This document shows, piece by piece, positions 13,488 to 18,806 of a stretch of DNA of 18,806 bases. The stretch is taken from the NCBI GenBank assembly GCA_035294325.1, contig DATGLE010000246.1, positions 1-18,806 of the forward strand. The letters run 5' to 3'. How positions within the stretch are numbered: position 1 is the stretch's first letter; each line of letters begins with the position of its first letter. Under the pieces are notes generated by a model. That model worked only from the letters and a program-made list of their open reading frames with translations, was not told where the DNA came from and ran no database searches. The DNA is from DATGLE01 sp035294325. GTDB taxonomy: Bacteria > Chloroflexota > Ktedonobacteria > Ktedonobacterales > Ktedonobacteraceae. The position numbers and the translations under genes were made by a program.

Positions 13488-14711
13488 TTATCGAGCGAAG
13501 ACCTCAATAACCCAATCATAGACCAGAGCCGAGGTAAAGGCAATGTTGTTAAGCCCACAATGACTATCGGCCCCATCGGTGATGGAAAGTCGATAAAATC
13601 GCCTGGGACAGTGCAATCTTTTATAGAATTGCTCTGCCTGCGCCACTGCCTCCGGTCCTTCTCCTTCCGCAGATAGGACCAGAGTGGGGCAGGTGATCTT
13701 GTGTTCCAGTCCTTCCAGGGTATAGGTCCTGGTCTTCTCGACAAACTCTGGGAACGTCCTGACTCCGTTATTCCAGAGCATATAGTTGTCAATCATGGCA
13801 TCCCAGGCCCAGTCTGAGACAGCGCCTTTCCCTCCGGTCCCTTCCCGCTCTCTTGCCTCTTGCGATTGCCTGCTCAACAGGTCGTAGAAATTGCGAATAG
13901 GTGCATTCGCAATCAGAGCCTTGATCCGGGTGTCATGTGCGGCAGCTCTGGGAGCGAGATAGCCGCCAAAGCTGAGTCCATAGAGGGCCAGGCGCTCGTG
14001 GTCAACATCCGGGCGCGAGAGCGCATAATCAATGGCCGCTCCAAAGGGCACTTCAGCATCAGCGCGCATGGCCTGTTCTGGGTGGCGATGTAAGAGACCT
14101 CGCTGACCAGGAGCGTGAAACAGCAGGATATTCAGACCGCGTGCGAGGGCTTCTGGAACGCCGCCAAGAAAGTAGACCTCCTCTCCATGTCCATCCCCTC
14201 CTCCGCTCACGATCACCGTAGTACGGGGCTGGCCGTCCTTTGCAGCTTTGAAGAAGTAGCCGGGCATGCAGATCCCATTCTCAAAGGGAATATCGATCTT
14301 CTCAACCGGTGTCTCAAACAGGGCGATGGCTTGATCGAAGGCCGCGACACTTTCAAAGTAAATTGCATCAAAGTTATCCTTGTCGTGCCGGTCAAAGAAG
14401 AACTCGGCAGCGCGCAGGTAGTTATAGGCCCGCAGGAAGCTGGTTCTGGCTGTCTGGCGCTGCCCCTTTGCCAGCGCTACTTTCGCCTTCTCTGCGTTAT
14501 GCCGTCCCTGTTCTGCCCACGCCTGGATATATGCAAGTCTCGTAGCTCCTTTGAGAGCGATGTCATATGCGACGCGCAGCACCTCACCGGCGGATGCGGC
14601 ACCATACACCTCGTAAGAAAGAGTTCGAAGATACTGGAAATCTAGTAGCTCACTTTCAGCCAGATTCAGACGAGAGTAACTGGCTTTCAGTTGAAGTGGA
14701 TTCGATGACAT
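13488..14711 (-). CDS. Alpha/beta hydrolase with helical N-terminal domain (esterase / FrsA-like)
   Basis: 407 residues; ATG 14711 with GGAAGGAG eight bases upstream. About 140 N-terminal residues are helical and charged. The rest is an alpha/beta hydrolase: TTVIVSGGGDGHGEE gives the oxyanion-loop region, LALYGLSFGGYLAPRAA the nucleophile elbow with S247, and DSHCGLNN the catalytic H384. An acidic residue in the LVLSAEGEGPE segment near residue 350 is the likely third member of the triad. The layout resembles prokaryotic DUF1100/FrsA-type hydrolases and related 2,6-dihydropseudooxynicotine hydrolase-like enzymes. The substrate is unknown. No signal peptide is present, so it is cytoplasmic. 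It is divergent from a TetR-family regulator, which suggests induction by its substrate or a related compound. The family assignment is strong; the reaction is open. Confidence 0.85.
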   Translation of the reverse strand: MSSNPLQLKASYSRLNLAESELLDFQYLRTLSYEVYGAASAGEVLRVAYDIALKGATRLAYIQAWAEQGRHNAEKAKVALAKGQRQTARTSFLRAYNYLRAAEFFFDRHDKDNFDAIYFESVAAFDQAIALFETPVEKIDIPFENGICMPGYFFKAAKDGQPRTTVIVSGGGDGHGEEVYFLGGVPEALARGLNILLFHAPGQRGLLHRHPEQAMRADAEVPFGAAIDYALSRPDVDHERLALYGLSFGGYLAPRAAAHDTRIKALIANAPIRNFYDLLSRQSQEAREREGTGGKGAVSDWAWDAMIDNYMLWNNGVRTFPEFVEKTRTYTLEGLEHKITCPTLVLSAEGEGPEAVAQAEQFYKRLHCPRRFYRLSITDGADSHCGLNNIAFTSALVYDWVIEVFAR

Positions 14712-14769
14712 GATGTCTTCTCCTTCCTGATTCTCTCACTGCTCAGATGATCTTCATCTCTCAACAATC

Positions 14770-14864
14770 TGTCGGATATATGGCATACTGTTGTCAAGAA
14801 CAGTGTAGTGCTGGAAGGCTTTCACTTCAACGATCAGATCTGAAGAACTGTCGGATATTCGACA
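14770..14864. promoter_or_regulatory. Palindromic putative TetR operator region between divergent genes
   Basis: TGTCGGATATTCGACA (14849-14864) is a 16-bp palindrome with one mismatched pair, directly next to the ribosome site of the TetR gene. The first 10 bases of this site recur at 14770-14779 (TGTCGGATAT). Between them is another inverted pair, ACTGTT (14787-14792) and AACAGT (14799-14804). On the minus strand TTGACA (14792-14797) could be the -35 of the hydrolase gene. The spacing fits a repressor that controls itself and the hydrolase. Confidence 0.5.
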
Positions 14865-14870
14865 AGGAGG
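14864..14870 (+). promoter_or_regulatory. Ribosome binding site selecting the TTG start of the TetR gene
   Basis: AAGGAGG is five bases before TTG 14876. The longer frame from ATG 14747 would run through the operator palindromes and gives non-TetR sequence, so the TTG start is preferred. Confidence 0.6.
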
Positions 14871-14875
14871 ACATT

Positions 14876-15559
14876 TTGACGAGCAAGAAGACTGATTTGC
14901 GAGTCAGACGGACGCGGATGGTATTGCGTGAAGCTCTTATTGCGTTGATTGAAGAGCGAGGCTTTGATGCAATCACTGTGGGAGACATTACGGAGAGAGC
15001 AATGGTCAATCGCACGACATTCTATCTCCATTATCAAGATAAGTATGATCTGGTCACGAGTATTTTCAGGGAAGCGATTGATGAACTCTCCAGAGGACTC
15101 GGGAATCCGCAAGAGGGTCCCGGCCGTGTCGATCCAGAACAGCCCCCGCAGGTATGGGTCAGGCTGTTTGAGCATTTTGCCGCTCATGCAAGGATGTATC
15201 GTGCCATGCTCGGTAAAGGTGGAAGCCCCTGGTTTGTGGCAAATTTGCGCGAGTACATAACCGACCTGGCACAGAAACGACTTCAAGCATCGCAGCAACC
15301 GTCCAGCCGCTATAGGATGCCTTCTGAGGTTGCTATTACGGCGATATCGAATGTGTTTATTGGAATGATCACCTGGTGGCTCGAAGGAAAGCAGCAGCAT
15401 TCTCCCAAACAAATGGCAACATGGTTTTTGCGTTTTGCCCTCTATGGATACTATCATGCGCTGGGATTCGATGCCTCAGGTTTGTGCCACAGCCAGCCGG
15501 CACTCACGACGAGCAGGCAGAGAAGCGCGCCGATCAGCACAGCGATAGAGGCCCCATAG
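14876..15559 (+). CDS. TetR/AcrR-family transcriptional regulator
   Basis: 227 residues from TTG 14876. The N-terminal helix-turn-helix is typical: ALIALIEERGFDAITVGDIT then ERAMVNRTTFYLHYQDKYDL. The ligand-binding part has the pattern of the TetR_C_7-like group (LFEHFAAHARMYRAML, FVANLREYI, FIGMITWWLEGKQQHSPKQMA, LRFALYGYYHALGF). The expected domain end is near ALGF, yet the frame continues about 30 residues (ASGLCHSQPALTTSRQRS) across the 3' end of the convergent MFS gene, with a 106-base overlap. This tail is probably not part of the original protein. It most likely represses the divergent hydrolase and itself, given the palindromes between them; control of the MFS gene is also possible. 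The DNA-binding family is certain, the target inferred. Confidence 0.88.
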   Translation: MTSKKTDLRVRRTRMVLREALIALIEERGFDAITVGDITERAMVNRTTFYLHYQDKYDLVTSIFREAIDELSRGLGNPQEGPGRVDPEQPPQVWVRLFEHFAAHARMYRAMLGKGGSPWFVANLREYITDLAQKRLQASQQPSSRYRMPSEVAITAISNVFIGMITWWLEGKQQHSPKQMATWFLRFALYGYYHALGFDASGLCHSQPALTTSRQRSAPISTAIEAP

Positions 15560-16782
15560 CCATTCGACAGCCAGCCCATCAGCAGGTATCCCGGCGGCAC
15601 GCTGCCGTCGAAAAAGAGCACAGATACGCTTATGACGCGCCCGCGCAGGTGGTCCGGGGTGATGGTCTGGAGCATGGTCAGGGCCTGCGTGGCGAAGGCG
15701 TTCTCCATACAACCGACACCGGCGAGAAGCGCGATTGAAAGGGGATAGAGGCGCGATATCGCGAACGCTATCTCCAATATGGCGAAGGCCAGCATGCCAA
15801 TCAGCATACGACGGATGGACGGCTGCTGGTTGCCCCAGGCCAGCCACAGCGCCGAGAGCAGCGCGCCTATACTGGTCGCGGCGGAGAGCGAGCCGAAGCC
15901 CGCTGCCCCCACATGCAGTATGCTGGTAGCAAAGATGGGAAGCACGACGTTGAAGTTCGAGCCGAAGAGCAGCACCAGGCCCACCACGACGATCACCAGC
16001 AACACGGCGGGCGTTTTCCAGACATAATCCAGCCCCTCTGCGAGCCGCTGCCAGGTGCTCCGGGAAGTCTGTATATCGCGCGGCGGCTGAGCGTACAGTT
16101 CGCGGCTCCTGATGAGCACCAGGCCCGCGATTACCGGGAGGAAGCTGAGCGCGTTGAGCAGAAAGAGCATACCAACTCCGCTGATAGCGATGATGATGCC
16201 TCCCAGGCCAGGGCCTATAATCCGTGTCAGTGTCGAGATCGAAGAGGTCAGGGCGACGGCGTTGGGCAGGTCCTCGCGTCCAACCATCTCGACGACAAAC
16301 GATCTGCTCGCGGGCCGGCCCAGGCTGTTCGTTATCCCTAGCAGCAGTGCCAGGATGTACAGATGCCAGAGCTGGATGGTTCCGGTGGCGATCAATATCC
16401 ACAGAAGAAATGCTTGAAGCATAGCTGCCGATTGGGTTACGAGCAAAATGCCGCGCCTGGGCCAGCGATCAGCAAAGACGCCGGCGAAGATCGAGAAGAG
16501 CAATATTGGCAGGGCTTGCAGCGCACCCACCACGCCGAGCTGCCAGGCGCTGTGTGTCAACTCAAGCACCAGCCAGGACTGCCCGATGCTTTGCATCCAG
16601 GTGCCGGTCAGCGAGATGATCTGCCCGAACCAGTAGAGGCGAAAATTGCGCTGGCGTAATGAGGTGAAGGCTCGAAGCAGATTCTTGCCAGCAAGCCTGA
16701 GTGCAGCGGTTGCAGGCGTTTTCTGTTCAGGAGCGCGCGCAGGGACAATCTGTTCCTGCGCGCGTGACGATGGCTCTTTCAT
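15454..16782 (-). CDS. MFS transporter (MFS_3 / enterobactin exporter-like)
   Basis: 442 residues from ATG 16782, supported by AGAAGGAA eight bases upstream (16791-16798). The open frame runs on to 16977 but that part enters a palindromic repeat. A polar N-terminus of about 30 residues precedes FTSLRQRNFRLYWFGQIISL, typical of the MFS_3 group. About twelve hydrophobic helices follow. The loop between helices 2 and 3 has the MFS signature-like FADRWPRRGIL, and LGRPASRSFVVEMV and PDHLRGRVISVSVLFF are further family blocks. It is probably a proton-driven exporter of a small organic molecule such as a drug or siderophore; the substrate is not visible. It converges with the TetR gene and overlaps it by 106 bases, so the two may have been brought together by a rearrangement. 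Confidence 0.9.
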   Translation of the reverse strand: MKEPSSRAQEQIVPARAPEQKTPATAALRLAGKNLLRAFTSLRQRNFRLYWFGQIISLTGTWMQSIGQSWLVLELTHSAWQLGVVGALQALPILLFSIFAGVFADRWPRRGILLVTQSAAMLQAFLLWILIATGTIQLWHLYILALLLGITNSLGRPASRSFVVEMVGREDLPNAVALTSSISTLTRIIGPGLGGIIIAISGVGMLFLLNALSFLPVIAGLVLIRSRELYAQPPRDIQTSRSTWQRLAEGLDYVWKTPAVLLVIVVVGLVLLFGSNFNVVLPIFATSILHVGAAGFGSLSAATSIGALLSALWLAWGNQQPSIRRMLIGMLAFAILEIAFAISRLYPLSIALLAGVGCMENAFATQALTMLQTITPDHLRGRVISVSVLFFDGSVPPGYLLMGWLSNGYGASIAVLIGALLCLLVVSAGWLWHKPEASNPSA

Positions 16783-16902
16783 ATTCGCGATTCCTTCTGT
16801 ATACGGAGAAATATCCTGACGAATACCAGCCGGACAGACCGGGATCCGTTTCCCTGCGCTTGTCTGTTTAGACCGCCTGATTGCCGATACCATCACTCGC
16901 TT

Positions 16903-16997
16903 GCGCCTGCGGTATTTGCTAGATGGATATGGTTGTGATGCCAGACGCGAAGTGTCCGGCTTCACAACCATATCCATTCTTCGCGCGGCGGAGCCGC
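16903..16997. repeat. Palindromic repeat element, copy 2
   Basis: Same borders as the element at 6252: GCGCCTGCGGT (16903-16913) and GGCGGAGCCGC (16987-16997). The core is a perfect 16-bp inverted repeat, ATGGATATGGTTGTGA (16923-16938) and its complement (16962-16977). Its loop contains a further imperfect GCC/GGC hairpin. TATCCATT is shared with copy 1 at the same place before the right border. It lies upstream of the MFS gene. Confidence 0.75.
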
Positions 16998-17106
16998 GCG
17001 AGCGGCAGGCCCAGGGGGACGGGGGCGCTGTGCATCAGCAGCCTCTTAGCAGGACTGGAGGAGAGTATACAGAAGGGACAGCTAAAAAACATCGTCCAAA
17101 AGAACG

Positions 17107-17136
17107 TTGTCAGGGGCTTGACAGATATAGTACAAT
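17107..17136 (+). promoter_or_regulatory. Orphan promoter-like sequence
   Basis: TTGTCA (17107-17112), 18 bases, TACAAT (17131-17136). An ATG at 17140 begins a 24-codon frame (MRKKRSLSGYAASKFLL start) ending at 17214, but there is no ribosome site and the ATG is at the expected transcription start. A short RNA or a dead promoter is as likely as a peptide. Confidence 0.35.
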
Positions 17137-17250
17137 TAAAATGAGAAAAAAAAGAAGTCTTTCAGGGTATGCTGCAAGCAAGTTTCTACTATTTATAAAA
17201 CCCCCGCGCGGCTAACGACCAGATTGGCAATTAGAAAGGGTCGTGGATGT

Positions 17251-17417
17251 CTGTAGGGGCGCCGCGCCGCCGTCCTGGGCAATGCACCGTGACCCGTCTG
17301 CGGCGCAAGCCCGCCCGGTTCCCAAAAACGAATGGTAGGTGCAATCAATCCGGTGGGCTTGCGCCGCAGACGGGTTGACCGGGGAGGCACCTCCACGGCG
17401 GCGCGGCGCCCCTACAG
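17251..17417. mobile_element. MITE-like inverted-repeat element
   Basis: Perfect 23-bp terminal inverted repeats (17251-17273 and 17395-17417, beginning CTGTAGGGGCGCC) enclose a second perfect 21-bp pair (17292-17312 and 17355-17375, ACCCGTCTGCGGCGCAAGCC start). The 167-bp unit has no room for a transposase, so it would be non-autonomous. I see no clear target-site duplication. It lies 20 bases beyond the purA stop and could also serve as its terminator. The TGTAGGGGC terminus resembles short GC-rich repeats I associate with Chloroflexota and cyanobacteria. Confidence 0.7.
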
Positions 17418-17436
17418 CAAGGTTTGTGCCCCATCT

Positions 17437-18765
17437 TTAGCGCATAGCATTTCTTGGGAAGCGCTCATCGTATGCGGGCGTTGCCAGCAGATCTTGAAGC
17501 TGAATGGTTTTGCCGCGCTGCGGGCTGACGGATATCATGGCGATACGCGTCTCCAGCAATTCTTCCAGGCGCTTGAGATAGGCCCTGGCGGCTGGAGGCA
17601 GTTGATCGTAGGAAGCGATCCCCGTCGTACTGCATTGCCAGCCCTCCACCTCCTCATAGATCGGCTCGCAGGCGGAGAGGTCGTTGAGCGTAGCGGGAAG
17701 GCTGTGAATGATTTTTCCGCGCAAATTGTAGGCTGTACAGATCTTGATGGTGGGGAATGTATCGAGCACATCGAGCTTGGTAATGATCGCGGCATCCAGG
17801 CCGTTCAGTTGTGCGACGAAGCGGCCCGCCACGGCATCGAACCAGCCGCAGCGCCGCTCCCTGCCGGTATTGGTGCCGTATTCGTGTCCACGGTCACGCA
17901 GCGTCTTCCCTACGCTATCGAAGAGCGCCGTTGGCATCGGCCCGCTGCCCACGCGCGTAATATAGGCTTTGTAGACGCCGATCACGCGATCAATCGAGCG
18001 CGGCGGCAGCCCGGCGCCAACGGCAGCGTTCGCCGCCATCGTGGATGACGAGGTGACAAAGGGATAGGTGCCGAAATCGATATCGAGCAGCGCGCCCTGT
18101 GCCCCTTCCAGCAGGATCGTTTTATTCTCGAAAAGTGCGTCGCGCAACATCTTTTGCGTATCGGCGATGTGCGGGCGGAGTTGCTGCCCGTAGCCGAAGT
18201 ATTCGCCGTGAATTTCTTCCAGTGAAAGCGGTGGTTGAGAGTAGATCTGGGTGAGCATACGGTTTTTTTGTTGCAGGATGGTGGAGAGCTTGGCGCGGAA
18301 AGTATCGGCATCGAGCAGGTCGGCCATACGGATGCCGGTGCGGGCGTGCTTATCGACGTAGGCGGGGCCGATACCGCGCTGTGTGCTATCGATCTTATCG
18401 GCTCCGCGTGCCTCTTCCTCCAGGCGGTCAAGCAGGAAGTGATAGGGCATGACGACGTGCGCGCGTTCGCTGATGAAGAGGCGCGAGATGTCAACGCCCT
18501 GATTGCGCAGTTCCTGCATCTCCGCAATCAGGCCCTTTGGATCGACGACCATGCCGTTGCCGATAATGCAGGTGGTGTTGGGGTAGAGAATGCCCGATGG
18601 CACAAGGCGGAAGGCGAACTCGCCCTTCTCGTGGACAACGCGATGACCTGCGTTGCTCCCTCCCTGGTAGCGCACGACGAAATCCGCGCTCATCGAGAGT
18701 TCATCGACGATCTTGCCTTTGCCCTCGTCTCCCCATTGCGCTCCAATAACTGCAACTGCCACCAT
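17437..18765 (-). CDS. purA: Adenylosuccinate synthetase
   Basis: 442 residues; ATG 18765 with AGAGGAAG seven bases upstream (18773-18780). It catalyses the GTP-dependent joining of IMP and aspartate to adenylosuccinate, the first committed step to AMP. All landmarks are present: WGDEGKGK with D13, and GGSNAGH with H41, at the positions of the E. coli catalytic residues. Others are GNGMVVDP, STQRGIGPAYVDKHARTGIR, EGAQGALLDIDFGTYPFVTS, VGSGPMPT, and GTNTGRERRCGWFD for IMP binding. Length is normal for the family (E. coli 432). It seems to be transcribed alone in this window; its promoter lies at or beyond the right end. It is a housekeeping gene unrelated to the hopanoid locus and marks the return to core chromosome. 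Confidence 0.97.
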   Translation of the reverse strand: MVAVAVIGAQWGDEGKGKIVDELSMSADFVVRYQGGSNAGHRVVHEKGEFAFRLVPSGILYPNTTCIIGNGMVVDPKGLIAEMQELRNQGVDISRLFISERAHVVMPYHFLLDRLEEEARGADKIDSTQRGIGPAYVDKHARTGIRMADLLDADTFRAKLSTILQQKNRMLTQIYSQPPLSLEEIHGEYFGYGQQLRPHIADTQKMLRDALFENKTILLEGAQGALLDIDFGTYPFVTSSSTMAANAAVGAGLPPRSIDRVIGVYKAYITRVGSGPMPTALFDSVGKTLRDRGHEYGTNTGRERRCGWFDAVAGRFVAQLNGLDAAIITKLDVLDTFPTIKICTAYNLRGKIIHSLPATLNDLSACEPIYEEVEGWQCSTTGIASYDQLPPAARAYLKRLEELLETRIAMISVSPQRGKTIQLQDLLATPAYDERFPRNAMR

Positions 18766-18806
18766 AATGATACTTCCTCTCGGCTTTCTAGGTTCTTTTA
18801 TCTGTA

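Larger units (their letters stand above)
16783..17436. other. Gene-poor interval with repeats and an orphan promoter
   Basis: No convincing gene lies between the MFS start and the purA end. It holds a palindromic repeat (16903-16997), a GC-rich 8-bp hairpin inside it (16982-16989 with 16993-17000), a plus-strand promoter-like sequence with a 24-codon frame (17107-17214), and a MITE-like element (17251-17417). Remaining open frames in the interval have no family features. Confidence 0.6.

Noticed and set aside
14834..15457. 207-codon minus-strand frame opposite the TetR gene
   Set aside because: The plus strand encodes a textbook TetR domain; the antisense frame has none.
15476..16402. 308-codon minus-strand frame inside the MFS gene
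   Set aside because: Alternative frame of the same strand, Arg/Ala/Gly-rich and without hydrophobic helices; the transporter frame is the coding one.
16901..17215. 104-codon plus-strand frame over the repeat and orphan promoter
   Set aside because: It starts inside a palindromic repeat and has no ribosome site or recognisable sequence.

Overview
The window looks like a chromosomal segment of a soil-type Chloroflexota, most likely a Ktedonobacteria relative. That placement is an inference from three things: a compact hopanoid gene set (squalene synthase, squalene-hopene cyclase, HpnA/HpnG/HpnH), many GC-rich palindromic repeats, and protein styles typical of the group. No rRNA, tRNA, CRISPR array or complete insertion sequence was seen.

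Left part (1-5165), an accessory region. A roughly 480-residue unrecognised protein has an arrangement that distantly recalls a family-B DNA polymerase palm. Next comes the decayed C-terminal end of an acyl-CoA dehydrogenase gene on the minus strand, with an internal stop. An AT-rich promoter with a 12-bp palindrome then leads into a two-gene plus-strand unit. Its first protein has TPR-like helices, a coiled coil and a nucleoside-2-deoxyribosyltransferase/TIR-like domain. The second protein carries a paralogous copy of that domain plus a classical TIR domain. Both share an extra helical module after the NDT-like domain. This pair is the best candidate for an undescribed system, plausibly an NAD- or nucleotide-directed immunity module.

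Middle (5202-13444). A GH76-type glycosidase without a signal peptide is followed by the hopanoid locus. A plus-strand short-chain polyprenyl diphosphate synthase supplies prenyl diphosphate. The minus-strand series hpnH, hpnA, hpnG and squalene synthase runs towards it. The squalene-hopene cyclase gene is divergent from hpnH and has a good promoter. Together the genes could run prenyl diphosphate to squalene to hopene to adenosylhopane to phosphoribosylhopane.

Right part (13488-18765). An alpha/beta hydrolase is divergent from a TetR regulator with a palindromic putative operator. The regulator gene overlaps, tail to tail, an MFS exporter. An intergenic stretch of about 650 bp holds two palindromic repeats and an orphan promoter, followed by purA on the minus strand with its start near the window end.

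The repeats are notable: two elements (6252-6350 and 16903-16997) share their flanking sequences but have different nested palindromic cores. A 26-bp inverted repeat lies between hpnA and hpnH, and a 167-bp MITE-like element lies just downstream of purA.
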